This document shows, piece by piece, positions 15,201 to 23,100 of a DNA stretch of 64,000 nucleotides; the first letter of the stretch is position 1; each line of letters starts with the position of its first letter. The notes beneath the pieces are model-generated. The model made no database searches, was not told where the DNA came from, and saw only the letters and a program-made list of their open reading frames with translations. The stretch covers positions 1-64,000 of the forward strand of contig JAETQY010000011.1 of the NCBI GenBank assembly GCA_021770445.1. The letters are read 5' to 3'. The stretch comes from Bacillota bacterium. Its GTDB lineage: Bacteria; Bacillota; Clostridia; Oscillospirales; Oscillospiraceae. Both the position numbers and the translations under genes were made by a program.

Positions 15201-15831
15201 GCAGACCAACAACATAATCTTTCTCCGGGGGCGGCTGGCCGCCACCCCCGCCTTCTCCCACAGCAACCACGGGGTGGACTATCTGGTCTTTCCCCTGACC
15301 GTCCGCCGCCTGTCCGGGGCGGAGGATCGTCTGAACGTTGTCGCCGCCCGGGAACAGCTCAGCTCCCTCTCCCTAGAGGCGGGCAGCCCCCTCACTGTCC
15401 GGGGGGAGGTGCGCACCTTCAACAACCGCAGTGGCGTAGGCAGCCGGCTGGTGGTCAGCGTCTTTGCCCGGGAGCTGTCCCAGGAGGAGGGGGAGGATGA
15501 AAACCGCCTGGAGTTGTCTGGAACATTATGTAAACCGCCCGTCCTCCGCACCACCCCACTGGGCCGCACCATCTGCGACATGATTTTAGCCATCAACCGC
15601 CGCTATGGCCGGGCCGACTACCTGCCCTGCATCGCCTGGGGCAGCCTGGCCTACCGCTGCGGCTCCATGGGGGTGGGAGACCGGCTGTCGCTGGAGGGCC
15701 GGCTCCAGAGCCGGGTCTACACCAAGGAGATCGACGGCCAGCTCCAGGAGCGCACCGCCTTTGAGGTATCGGTCATGTCCCTGACCCAGGAAGACGGCGT
15801 TGACAGCCAGTCCCCTTTCGGAGTATCATAG
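15199..15831 (+). CDS. single-stranded DNA-binding protein with two OB-fold segments
   Basis: A 210-residue SSB-like protein. Two consecutive OB-fold segments can be traced. Residues ~3-95 (NNIIFLRGRLAATPAF ... PLTVRGEVRTF) are the more divergent copy. Residues ~100-200 (NRLELSGTLCKPP, PLGRTICDMILAIN, YLPCIAWGSLA) closely follow bacterial SSB. The acidic C-terminal tail ending in DDIPF that recruits partners in canonical SSB is absent (it ends SQSPFGVS). It is therefore probably a secondary SSB, not the main ssb. AGGAG lies nine bases before the ATG at 15199, inside a hairpin loop. Confidence 0.85.
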   Translation: MQTNNIIFLRGRLAATPAFSHSNHGVDYLVFPLTVRRLSGAEDRLNVVAAREQLSSLSLEAGSPLTVRGEVRTFNNRSGVGSRLVVSVFARELSQEEGEDENRLELSGTLCKPPVLRTTPLGRTICDMILAINRRYGRADYLPCIAWGSLAYRCGSMGVGDRLSLEGRLQSRVYTKEIDGQLQERTAFEVSVMSLTQEDGVDSQSPFGVS

Positions 15832-15851
15832 TACCACTGATTTCCGAAAGG
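15814..15851 (+). promoter_or_regulatory. 9-bp inverted repeat covering the cysK Shine-Dalgarno
   Basis: CCTTTCGGA (15814-15822, inside the end of ssb) pairs perfectly with TCCGAAAGG (15843-15851), whose AAAGGA is the only ribosome-binding site for the GTG at 15862. Ribosomes finishing ssb would open the hairpin, so cysK translation may depend on ssb translation. Confidence 0.5.
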
Positions 15852-15861
15852 ACTGATCGCA

Positions 15862-16791
15862 GTGTCAACCATATATGACAGCGTGGAGCAGTTGGTGGGC
15901 AATACCCCCCTGCTCCGCCTCTCTCGCCTGGCCTCGGGCCACGGCTGGAAGGGGGATGTACTGGCCAAGCTGGAATACCTAAACCCCGCCGGCTCCGCCA
16001 AGGACAGGCTGGCCCTCTCCCTCATCGACGACGCCGAGGCCCGGGGCGAGCTGGCCCCCGGCGGCGCCATCATCGAGCCCACCTCGGGCAATACGGGCAT
16101 CGGCCTGGCCATGGTGGCCGCCGCCCGGGGCTACCGGGTCATCCTCACCATGCCCGACTCCATGTCCGCCGAGCGGCGGGCCATGCTGGCCGCCTACGGA
16201 GCCCAGTTAGTCCTCACCCCCGGGGCGGAGGGGATGCAGGGGGCGGTGAAAAAGGCGGAGGAGCTCCTCGCCTCCACACCCGGCAGCTTTATGCCTCGGC
16301 AGTTTGAAAATCCCGCAGGCCCCATGGCCCACTACCGCACCACCGGCCCGGAGATCTGGCGGGACACGGCGGGCAAGGTGGACGCCCTGGTGGTCTGCGT
16401 GGGCACTGGCGGCACCCTGTCCGGGACCGCCCGGTATCTGCGGGAACAAAACCCCAATCTCCACGTGGTAGCGGTGGAGCCTGACGCCTCTCCCCTGCTG
16501 TCCGGCGGCACGCCCGGGCCCCACGGCATTCAGGGCATCGGAGCCAACTTCATCCCCGCCGCTCTGGACCGGGGCTGCTACGACGAGGTTATCCGGGTCA
16601 AGGACCAGGACGCCTACGCCATGGGCCGGGAAGTGGTCCGCCGGGAGGGCATCCTGGTGGGCATCTCCTCCGGCGCGGCCCTCTGGGCCGCGGGTCAGCT
16701 GGCCCTTCGGCAGGAGTTTGCCGGAAAGGTCGTCGCCGTGATCCTCCCCGACTCCGGGGACCGCTACCTCTCCTCCCCCATGTTCTCCTGA
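15862..16791 (+). CDS. cysK: cysteine synthase / O-acetylserine sulfhydrylase
   Basis: A 309-residue fold-type II PLP enzyme that makes L-cysteine from O-acetylserine and sulfide. The PLP lysine is in LNPAGSAKDRLA (residues ~37-48), the substrate loop is TSGNTGIGLA, the phosphate-binding loop is GTGGTLSG, and the C-terminal Ser contact is PDSGDRY. A serine-acetyltransferase gene is not in the window. The start is a GTG whose Shine-Dalgarno is in a potential hairpin with the end of ssb, 30 bases away. A GC-rich terminator follows. Confidence 0.95.
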   Translation: MSTIYDSVEQLVGNTPLLRLSRLASGHGWKGDVLAKLEYLNPAGSAKDRLALSLIDDAEARGELAPGGAIIEPTSGNTGIGLAMVAAARGYRVILTMPDSMSAERRAMLAAYGAQLVLTPGAEGMQGAVKKAEELLASTPGSFMPRQFENPAGPMAHYRTTGPEIWRDTAGKVDALVVCVGTGGTLSGTARYLREQNPNLHVVAVEPDASPLLSGGTPGPHGIQGIGANFIPAALDRGCYDEVIRVKDQDAYAMGREVVRREGILVGISSGAALWAAGQLALRQEFAGKVVAVILPDSGDRYLSSPMFS

Positions 16792-16796
16792 CAATC

Positions 16797-16827
16797 TGCG
16801 GGTCGCCCATAGGGCGGCCCGCCTTTT
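16797..16827 (+). terminator. Rho-independent terminator after cysK
   Basis: GCGGGTCGCCC / GGGCGGCCCGC stem with a three-base loop and a following CTTTT. Confidence 0.8.
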
Positions 16828-16854
16828 GCTTTCCAATTTTTCTCACTGTATAAT
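16826..16854 (+). promoter_or_regulatory. sigma-A promoter of SLH protein gene
   Basis: TTGCTT (16826-16831), 17-base spacer, TATAAT (16849-16854). The -10 box lies in the centre of a perfect 10-bp inverted repeat. Confidence 0.75.
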
Positions 16855-16872
16855 TTCCCTCCGTGAGAAAAA
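16837..16872. promoter_or_regulatory. candidate operator: 10-bp inverted repeat around the -10 box
   Basis: TTTTTCTCAC (16837-16846) and GTGAGAAAAA (16863-16872) are perfect inverted half-sites separated by 16 bases and enclose the -10 box and start point of the SLH gene. A dimeric repressor bound here would block transcription. Confidence 0.5.
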
Positions 16873-16908
16873 CAATAGGGATATATCCATTTTTAAGGAG
16901 GTATCCCC

Positions 16909-18225
16909 ATGAAACGCATATCTCTCCGCCGGGCCGCGGCGCCCCTCCTGGCGCTGGCTCTGGCCTTCTCCCTGGCCCTCCCCGCCTCCGCTCTCTTCTG
17001 GAACAAGAAGTCGGAGGCCCCCTATGTGGAGGACTTTTCCAAAAACGGATTGGTCGGCTCCGCCATCGTCTTTGACCCGGCGGACTTTGTGGTCAAGCCC
17101 GACAAAAAGGCCTCCCTCACCGGCATTACCCTGGACCAGCTCCCCGATACTGGAGCGGGGGTGCTAAACATCGGCGGCCAGCCCCTAGAGCCGGGCGCCT
17201 GTATTGACGCCACCGCCCTGGCCGGCCTACGCTTCCAGTGCGCCCAAAACCCCACCGTGACCACCGCCACCCTGCTGTTCACCCCCGCCTTTTCCTCTGG
17301 TCTGGGGGAGCAGCAGACAACCGTGACCCTCTACCTCCTCACCCAGGAGAATAACCCCCCGGTGGCCCGGAACATGGAGCTGACCACCTATAAAAACGTG
17401 GCCATTACCGGCTACTTCGACGCAGTGGACGGCGAAGGGGATTCCCTCACCTTCCAGCTGACCTCCACCCCCGCTCGGGGGGCGGTCACCCTGGCGGAGG
17501 ACGGCTCCAGCCAGTTCGTCTACACCCCCTATGAGAACAAGACGGGCCGGGACTCCTTCACCTATGTGGCCATCGACCCGGCAGGTAACACCTCCCCCGA
17601 GGCCAAGGTGTCCCTGCGCATCGACAAGCCGGACACCAAGGTAACCTACTCCGATCTGGCTGGGCATCCCGTCCAGAAGGCCGCCGTCCGCCTGGCGGAG
17701 GAGGGGGTCTATGTGGGCCGGTATGTGAACGGGCGGTATTTCTTTGATCCAGACCAGCCCGTCACCCGGGCCCAGTTCCTCACCATGGCCATGGCTACCG
17801 CCGGGCTGGAGGACCTGGAAGGGGTCACTCTCACCGGCTTCTCCGATGACGACGCCATCCCCACCTGGGCCAAGGGAGCCGTCTCCGCCGCCCTGAAGGC
17901 GGGGGTGGTCCAGGGCTCCCGGGATGAAAACGGTGCCCCCGTCTTCCGGGCGGACAGCTCCATCTCCCGTGCGGAGGCCGCCGTGATGCTGGACAACCTC
18001 CTGGATATCACCGACGTGCCGGTGGCTGTGTTCTCCGCCGGCAGCGGCCACTGGGCCGCCCAGTCGGCGGCCAATCTGTCCGCCTCGGGCATCATCCGGG
18101 CGGAGGACGCCGGCTCTATTCCCCTGTCCGGCATCCTGACCATGGCTGACGCCGCCGAAATGCTGGACGGCGCCCTGGACATGCTGGAGGCCCGGGACAG
18201 CGGAAGCTGGCTGCCCTGGGCATAA
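16909..18225 (+). CDS. S-layer homology (SLH) domain surface protein with cadherin-like repeat
   Basis: A 438-residue exported protein. A signal peptide (residues 1-~28, cleaved near LPASA) is followed by a unique region (~30-145) and a cadherin/Ig-like fold (~148-245; NNPPVARNMELTTYKN, VDGEGDSLTFQL, YTPYENKTGRDSFTYVA). Three SLH segments (~250-435: YSDLAGHPVQKAAVRLAEEG, FSDDDAIPTWAKGAVSAALK, and a weaker third) should bind secondary wall polymer. AAGGAGG precedes the ATG. It has its own promoter with a candidate operator. It is likely a cell-surface adhesin or structural protein; the ligand is unknown. Confidence 0.9.
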   Translation: MKRISLRRAAAPLLALALAFSLALPASALFWNKKSEAPYVEDFSKNGLVGSAIVFDPADFVVKPDKKASLTGITLDQLPDTGAGVLNIGGQPLEPGACIDATALAGLRFQCAQNPTVTTATLLFTPAFSSGLGEQQTTVTLYLLTQENNPPVARNMELTTYKNVAITGYFDAVDGEGDSLTFQLTSTPARGAVTLAEDGSSQFVYTPYENKTGRDSFTYVAIDPAGNTSPEAKVSLRIDKPDTKVTYSDLAGHPVQKAAVRLAEEGVYVGRYVNGRYFFDPDQPVTRAQFLTMAMATAGLEDLEGVTLTGFSDDDAIPTWAKGAVSAALKAGVVQGSRDENGAPVFRADSSISRAEAAVMLDNLLDITDVPVAVFSAGSGHWAAQSAANLSASGIIRAEDAGSIPLSGILTMADAAEMLDGALDMLEARDSGSWLPWA

Positions 18226-18228
18226 AAG

Positions 18229-18258
18229 AAACCGCCGGAGCATACGCTCCGGCGGTTT
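18229..18258. terminator. bidirectional terminator
   Basis: AAACCGCCGGAG / CTCCGGCGGTTT stem between the convergent SLH and rpsU genes, T-rich on both exits. Confidence 0.88.
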
Positions 18259-18265
18259 TACTTGC

Positions 18266-18448
18266 TTAATAGAACTTCTTGCGGTTCTTACGGGCGGCCT
18301 CGGACTTCTTGCGGCGCTTGACGCTGGGGCTCTCGTAGTGCTCACGCTTGCGGACCTCGGCCAGCACTCCGGACTTGGCGCAGCTGCGCTTGAAACGCTT
18401 CAGGGCGCTCTCCAGAGATTCGTTTTCTCTCACTCGGACTTCCGACAT
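18266..18448 (-). CDS. rpsU: 30S ribosomal protein S21
   Basis: A 60-residue protein with the full S21 signature: [18 protein letters not shown], then a basic region and [19 protein letters not shown]21 contacts the 16S rRNA platform near the anti-Shine-Dalgarno. The start follows GAGGGAGGG. It is monocistronic here, with a consensus promoter and a leader of about 70 bases. Confidence 0.97.
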   Translation of the reverse strand: MSEVRVRENESLESALKRFKRSCAKSGVLAEVRKREHYESPSVKRRKKSEAARKNRKKFY

Positions 18449-18524
18449 TTATATTTCCCTCCCTCCGCGCGCGGCGGGGTAACTCCCGCTCACGTAGGGC
18501 CATGTTTATGGCTTTAACATTGCT

Positions 18525-18553
18525 ATTATATTTCTTTTTGCACCATATGTCAA
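18525..18553 (-). promoter_or_regulatory. consensus sigma-A promoter of rpsU
   Basis: TTGACA (18553-18548), 17-base spacer, TATAAT (18530-18525) on the minus strand: both hexamers are perfect consensus, as expected for a highly expressed ribosomal gene. Confidence 0.9.
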
Positions 18554-18581
18554 GAGAAGATTTGTAAACAGCCTGTGAATG

Positions 18582-21083
18582 TTACTGGGGCTTAAAAATC
18601 AGGCTGACCAGCTTGCCCTTGACCACGATGGACTTCACCAAAGTCATCCCCTCGGCCAGCTTGGCGATCTTGGGCTCGGCCAGGGCGGCGGCCACCACAT
18701 CCTCGTCGGAGGCGTCGGCGGGCACCATGATGTTGGCCTTCACCTTGCCGCCCACCTGGACGGCCATCTTGGCGGTGGTGGCTACCGTCTTGCTCTCGTC
18801 GTACTCGGGCCAGCTTTGGAGGCACACCTGCCCACCGTAGCCGTTCATCTCCCACAGTTCCTCACACAGGTGGGGGGCAAAGGGGGACAGCATCAGCAGC
18901 AGGGCCTTATAGTCGCCCTTGGTGGCCCCCTTGGCGTAGAAGTCGTTGACCAGAGACATAAGGGCAGCGATGGCGGTGTTGAACTTCATGGCCTCGATGT
19001 CGTCAGACACCTTTTTAATGGCCCGGTGGACCGCCATTTCGTTCTCAGGGGAGTAGCCGTCCCCATCTTTCAGCTTCTCGCTGAGATTCCACACACGGTC
19101 CAGGAACTTCTTGCAGCCCCGAACCGACTCGTCGGACCAGGTGGCGGTCTTTTCAAAGTCGCCGATGAACATGATATACAGCCGCATGGTGTCGGCGCCG
19201 TAGTCCCGGATCACGTCGTCGGGGTTGACCACGTTGCCCAGGGACTTGGACATCTTCACAGACGGCCGCAGGGCCTGGCTGCCGTACTTGTCGATGAGGG
19301 CCTGCTTCTCCGCCTCGGTCTCCACATTGCCCACGTAGTGGGGGTTCTTGCCCAGGATCATGCCGTGGCTGGTGCGCTTGGCGTAGGGCTCGGCGTGGGG
19401 AATGACCCCGATATCGTGGAGGAAATTGTTCCAGAACCGGGAGTAGAGCAGGTGCAGAGTGGTGTGCTCCATGCCGCCGTTGTACCAGTCCACCTGGCCC
19501 CAGTAGTCCAGGGCTTCCTTGGAGGCCAGCTCCTTGTCGTTGTTGGGGTCCATATACCGCAGGAAATACCAGCTGGACCCCGCCCACTGGGGCATGGTGT
19601 CGGTCTCCCGCTTGGCAGGAGCGCCACAGCAGGGGCAGGTGGTGTTCACCCAGTCGGTCATCTGGGCCAGGGGAGATTCACCATTGTCGGTGGGCTCATA
19701 GCTCTCCACCTCGGGCAGCAGCAGAGGCAGCTGATCCTCGGGCAGGGGCACCCAGCCGCACTTGTCGCACCACACCATGGGGATGGGCTCACCCCAGTAC
19801 CGCTGGCGGGAGAACACCCAGTCCCGGAGCTTGTAGTTCACCTGCTCGTGGCCGATGCCCTTCTCCTCCAGCCACTTGGTAATGGCGGGGATGGCGTCCT
19901 TCACGGTCATGCCGTTGAGGAAGTCGGAGTTGACCATGATGCCGGTGTCGTCCTTGGCTGTAAAGGCCTCCTTCTGCACGTCCTCGCCGCCGGACACCAC
20001 CTCGATGATCTCACAGCCGAACTTCTTGGCGAAGGCCCAGTCGCGGGTGTCGTGGGCAGGGACGGCCATAATGGCCCCGGTGCCGTAGGAGGCCAGAACA
20101 TAGTCGGAGATGAAGATGGGGATCTCCCGGCCGTTGACGGGGTTGATGGCCTGCACACCCTTGAGCATCACGCCCGTTTTCTCCTTGTCGGCGGACAGCT
20201 CGGTGCGCTCGAAGTCGGACTTTCGGCCCGCCTCCTCCACATAGGCGGCCACCTCGTCCCAGTTTTGCAGCTTGTCCTTCCACTCCTTGACGAAACGGTG
20301 CTCCGGGGAGATGACCATATAGGTGGCGCCGAAGAGGGTGTCGGGGCGGGTGGTAAAGACCACGATGTCGTCCCCAGTGGTGGCCTTGAAGGTGACCTCC
20401 GCACCGGTGGACCGGCCGATCCAGTTCTTCTGCTGGACCTTGACCCGCTCGATAAAGTCCACGGTGTCCAGCCCGTCAATGAGCTTCTGGGCGTAGGCGG
20501 TGATCTTCAGCATCCACTGGGATTTCTCCTTGCGGACCACGGGGGCGCCACACCGCTCGCAGACACCCTCCACCACCTCCTCGTTGGCCAGTACGCACTT
20601 GCAGGAGGTGCACCAGTTCACTGGCATGGTGGTCTTGTAGGCCAGGCCGTGCTTGTAGAGCTGGAGGAAGATCCACTGGGTCCACTTATAGTAGCTGGGG
20701 TCGGTGGTGTCCACGCACCGGTCCCAGTCGAAGGAGTAGCCCAGCATGTGGAGCTGCCGGGTAAAGTTCTCGATGTTCTGCTTGGTGACGATGGCGGGGT
20801 GGATGTGGTTCTTGATGGCGAAGTTCTCGGTGGGCAGGCCAAAGGCGTCGTAGCCGATGGGCAGCATCACGTTGTAACCGTCCATCCGCTTCTTCCGGGC
20901 GATGACGTCCATGGCGGTGTAGGGCCGGGGGTGCCCCACGTGAAGGCCCGCGCCGGAGGGGTAGGGAAACTCCACCAGGCCGTAGAACTTAGGCTTGGGG
21001 TCTCCGTTTTTGCAGGCAAAGGTCTTTTCGTCCTTCCAGCGGGTCTGCCACTTCTTCTCAATGGCGGTAAAATCGTACTTCAC
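18582..21083 (-). CDS. leuS: leucyl-tRNA synthetase
   Basis: An 833-residue class I aminoacyl-tRNA synthetase charging tRNA-Leu. The HIGH box reads HVGH ([14 protein letters not shown], near residue 52), the CP1 editing domain occupies the middle, and KMSKS is intact ([16 protein letters not shown]). The C-terminus ends in the tRNA-binding domain ([13 protein letters not shown]). The GTG at 21083 is chosen because AGGAG sits ten bases upstream; another in-frame GTG at 21092 is too close to it. The promoter is 60 bases upstream, and the short leader leaves no room for a T-box. Confidence 0.97.
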   Translation of the reverse strand: MKYDFTAIEKKWQTRWKDEKTFACKNGDPKPKFYGLVEFPYPSGAGLHVGHPRPYTAMDVIARKKRMDGYNVMLPIGYDAFGLPTENFAIKNHIHPAIVTKQNIENFTRQLHMLGYSFDWDRCVDTTDPSYYKWTQWIFLQLYKHGLAYKTTMPVNWCTSCKCVLANEEVVEGVCERCGAPVVRKEKSQWMLKITAYAQKLIDGLDTVDFIERVKVQQKNWIGRSTGAEVTFKATTGDDIVVFTTRPDTLFGATYMVISPEHRFVKEWKDKLQNWDEVAAYVEEAGRKSDFERTELSADKEKTGVMLKGVQAINPVNGREIPIFISDYVLASYGTGAIMAVPAHDTRDWAFAKKFGCEIIEVVSGGEDVQKEAFTAKDDTGIMVNSDFLNGMTVKDAIPAITKWLEEKGIGHEQVNYKLRDWVFSRQRYWGEPIPMVWCDKCGWVPLPEDQLPLLLPEVESYEPTDNGESPLAQMTDWVNTTCPCCGAPAKRETDTMPQWAGSSWYFLRYMDPNNDKELASKEALDYWGQVDWYNGGMEHTTLHLLYSRFWNNFLHDIGVIPHAEPYAKRTSHGMILGKNPHYVGNVETEAEKQALIDKYGSQALRPSVKMSKSLGNVVNPDDVIRDYGADTMRLYIMFIGDFEKTATWSDESVRGCKKFLDRVWNLSEKLKDGDGYSPENEMAVHRAIKKVSDDIEAMKFNTAIAALMSLVNDFYAKGATKGDYKALLLMLSPFAPHLCEELWEMNGYGGQVCLQSWPEYDESKTVATTAKMAVQVGGKVKANIMVPADASDEDVVAAALAEPKIAKLAEGMTLVKSIVVKGKLVSLIFKPQ

Positions 21084-21142
21084 TGCTAACACTCTCCTGT
21101 ATCGTCTGGCCTTAGAGACCGAATTGACAGTAATTCTTTGTC

Positions 21143-21171
21143 ATTATAGCGGAAAGAGACCATAATTGCAA
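21143..21171 (-). promoter_or_regulatory. sigma-A promoter of leuS
   Basis: TTGCAA (21171-21166), 17-base spacer, TATAAT (21148-21143) on the minus strand. Confidence 0.78.
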
Positions 21172-21208
21172 GAGGCAAAACAACCGGCCCATTGGGCCGG
21201 TTTGTTCA

Positions 21209-21523
21209 TTACAGATTCATTTTAGGGATGGGGAACGCAATAGTCCCGCCCACTTCGTCGGCCCACTCCAGCAAAGTGTTCACGCCGGTCCGGACCTCAG
21301 ACAGGCCCTCCTCCACACCGGAGAGCCTATCCTTCACTTCGGCCAACTCGCTCTCAACATTGTCCAGCCGCTGGTCTACACGATCCAGCCGCTGGTCTAT
21401 ACAATCCAGCCGCTGGTCTATACAATCCAGCCGCTGGTCTATACAATCCAGCCGCTGATTGATGGGGGCCAGCTTTTGGTCCATCATCCCCTCAATTGCT
21501 TTTAACAGCTCCATATCTGCCAT
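21209..21523 (-). CDS. small heptad-repeat coiled-coil protein
   Basis: A 104-residue protein made mostly of one coiled coil. After MELLKAIEGMMDQKLAPINQ comes a run of seven-residue repeats (RLDCIDQ, three to five copies) and a degenerate continuation (RLDNVESELAEVKDRLSGVE). The heptads have hydrophobic a/d positions and a cysteine in some copies, so parallel oligomers with disulfide or metal links are possible. ATG at 21523 has AGGAG nine bases upstream. It follows the SprA-type gene by 33 bases, probably in one transcript. No specific function can be assigned. Confidence 0.75.
   Translation of the reverse strand: MADMELLKAIEGMMDQKLAPINQRLDCIDQRLDCIDQRLDCIDQRLDRVDQRLDNVESELAEVKDRLSGVEEGLSEVRTGVNTLLEWADEVGGTIAFPIPKMNL
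21362..21466. repeat. 21-bp tandem repeats inside the coiled-coil gene
   Basis: Three perfect 21-base copies at 21383-21403, 21404-21424 and 21425-21445, with degenerate copies on either side. Each unit encodes one heptad, so copy-number change by slippage would lengthen or shorten the coil without a frameshift. Confidence 0.9.
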
Positions 21524-21556
21524 CACATCTGTCTCCTTTTATCCTGGTTTACCAGT

Positions 21557-22366
21557 TCAGGCCACCGCCTCAAAGCCGGACTTCTCGTCATCCTCCGCCG
21601 GCTGGGGCGCCTCCACGGGGTTGGCCTTGGTGGTGGTACGGGTGGTGCCGCCCGAGACATATACGTCGCCGCACTCAGGGCAGATAGCGGTGTGGATGGT
21701 CACCGACTGGCTGACCACCTTCCGGTCCTCCCGCTGGGCCTTGGCCTGCTCCCGGACCACGTGCTCCTGCTCGTGGCCCCGGACCGCGGAGGCCGCCTGC
21801 TCGGGGGCGATGTTGGTGGCCGTTTTAAAGGAGACGCCCGGGTCATCGGAGCCGTCCTGATACTTGCGGTTCTTGCAGGTCTGGCACTCGGACTCCTCCA
21901 TAACCTCCTGGGGGGTCTTGGACTCCTCTTCCCCTATCTTCAGGGGGTCGGCCTCCTCCTTCTCCCAGGGGAGCTTCACCTTATCGTCGCCGGTCTCCTC
22001 CCCGCGCAGCAGCTTCTCCAGACCCTTGGACTGGTCCCAGCCCAGCAGCTCGTTCTCCAGGTCCTCCGCCTTGCCGTCCAGGTAGCGGATGCGGGAGCGT
22101 ACCGCCATCTCGGCGGGGTCGGCCCCCTCCCGCATGGTAGGGAACCGGAAGGGGCTCTCCTCCTCATTCTGGACAAAAGGAGTAACTCCCCGGCTGACCG
22201 CGGGCGTTTTGCTTACCGGCTGCACCGGGATGGTCTGGGCCCGGGACACCGGGCTGATAGGCTCCATACCGGTGGGATCAGCGCGACCGCCGGCGTTTCT
22301 ATTTTGATAGATGGAATAGTAACCGCTCATGCTGCCATAGCTTCCATATGCTCCGATGGCTGACAT
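21557..22366 (-). CDS. SprA-related putative metalloprotease (CJM1_0395 family)
   Basis: A 269-residue protein of the SprA-related family. A disordered, Gly/Tyr- and Pro-rich N-terminus leads to a conserved core with ESECQTCKNRKYQDGSDDP, then GHEQEHVVREQAKAQ, whose HExxH metal-binding motif (HEQEH) suggests a zinc protease, and HTAICPECGDVYVSGGTTRT with a CxxC pair. No protease activity has been shown that I know of. The ATG at 22366 has AAAGGGG eight bases upstream; the GTG at 22373-22375 overlaps that site. It has its own promoter and precedes the coiled-coil gene. Confidence 0.82.
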   Translation of the reverse strand: MSAIGAYGSYGSMSGYYSIYQNRNAGGRADPTGMEPISPVSRAQTIPVQPVSKTPAVSRGVTPFVQNEEESPFRFPTMREGADPAEMAVRSRIRYLDGKAEDLENELLGWDQSKGLEKLLRGEETGDDKVKLPWEKEEADPLKIGEEESKTPQEVMEESECQTCKNRKYQDGSDDPGVSFKTATNIAPEQAASAVRGHEQEHVVREQAKAQREDRKVVSQSVTIHTAICPECGDVYVSGGTTRTTTKANPVEAPQPAEDDEKSGFEAVA

Positions 22367-22401
22367 CGCGGACACCCCTTTCCTGATAATTTCACATCAT
22401 A

Positions 22402-22430
22402 ATTATACCAAATAATTTGCCCTGGTGCAA
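22402..22430 (-). promoter_or_regulatory. sigma-A promoter of SprA-type gene
   Basis: TTGCAC (22430-22425), 17-base spacer, TATAAT (22407-22402) on the minus strand. Confidence 0.72.
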
Positions 22431-22454
22431 GGACTTTTTAAAAAAAGCTGGTCC

Positions 22455-23096
22455 TTATGGCTCCCCATATAACAGCTCGAAGCTCTCATAGTGGTCATCG
22501 GTGTAATAGACCAGACCGTCATTTGAAAATACGATCCGTTTTGCCCCCCTGGAGTTTTGGCCCGGGGTATCGATGTCGCACTCGGTATAGGTCCTCCCCT
22601 GTTCCTTGGGCAGCAGGCCCTCCCGGTTGCCGAAGGTACTGCCGCCGATGGCGGTGCCCTCGCCGGTGTAGCGCTCCACATTGCCGCCGCCCCAGCCGGC
22701 CTCCTCCGCCTCCCGCTTGGTCACATAGTTGCCGGGCAGCTCGCCGTAGAGGTGGATGTACAGGGCCACCTCCTCCTTGGAGGTGTACCAGCCGTCTTCA
22801 TCAACAGTTTTATTGCCCTCATCGGACTTGCTGTCCGGCTGGTTGCCCTCGATTTCATTGCCGTTGGGGTCCGCGCTGAGCGGGGCCTGGTTGTCATCCG
22901 GGAGATTTTGGTTCCCCTCCGGGGCGGACTGGCTGCCGCTCTCCGGCTCCTGGACAGGCAGGTCGATCAGGCTGCCGGAGGCTCCGTAATAGCCGTAGAT
23001 GACGGCGCTGTGGCTGCCCTGGATTTCCGTGGCGCAGGCGGTGAGGCTCAGCAGGAGCAGCAAGGACAGCGCAAGGCTGGAAAATCGTCTTTTCAT
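22455..23096 (-). CDS. barnase-like ribonuclease lipoprotein
   Basis: A 213-residue exported ribonuclease. The signal peptide ends in a lipobox (LSLTAC, Cys21), followed by a disordered acidic/Asn/Pro linker to about residue 100. The remainder aligns closely with barnase: LPGNYVTKREAEEAGW, IGGSTFGNREGLLP, GRTYTECDID, KRIVFSNDGLVYYTDDHYESF. Barnase catalytic residues Lys27, Glu73, Arg83, Arg87 and His102 correspond to Lys127, Glu159, Arg183, Arg187 and His202, all kept. It should cleave RNA outside the membrane. No barstar-like inhibitor gene is seen in the window. It starts four bases after ruvX ends, so it shares that transcript. Confidence 0.9.
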   Translation of the reverse strand: MKRRFSSLALSLLLLLSLTACATEIQGSHSAVIYGYYGASGSLIDLPVQEPESGSQSAPEGNQNLPDDNQAPLSADPNGNEIEGNQPDSKSDEGNKTVDEDGWYTSKEEVALYIHLYGELPGNYVTKREAEEAGWGGGNVERYTGEGTAIGGSTFGNREGLLPKEQGRTYTECDIDTPGQNSRGAKRIVFSNDGLVYYTDDHYESFELLYGEP

Positions 23097-23100
23097 AAAA

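Noticed and set aside
15199-15831. SSB as a sign of a prophage or plasmid
   Set aside because: No phage or plasmid genes are nearby, base composition matches the chromosome, and cysK and housekeeping genes flank it.
15814-15861. A metabolite riboswitch controlling cysK
   Set aside because: The space upstream is only 30 bases and occupied by the end of ssb; a simple hairpin over the ribosome-binding site explains the structure.
18579-21089. An 836-residue plus-strand reading frame exactly opposite leuS, and a similar 715-residue one opposite nifJ (378-2525)
   Set aside because: Both are His/Gly/Leu/Val-rich antisense shadows of GC-rich coding sequence, without ribosome-binding sites or recognisable domains; the minus-strand genes have complete family motifs.
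21084-21142. T-box leader upstream of leuS
   Set aside because: Only about 50 bases separate the predicted start point from the GTG; no T-box motif or specifier stem fits.
21362-21466. Regular 21-bp repeats considered as a CRISPR array
   Set aside because: The repeats are contiguous without spacers, in frame inside a coding sequence, and no cas genes are present.
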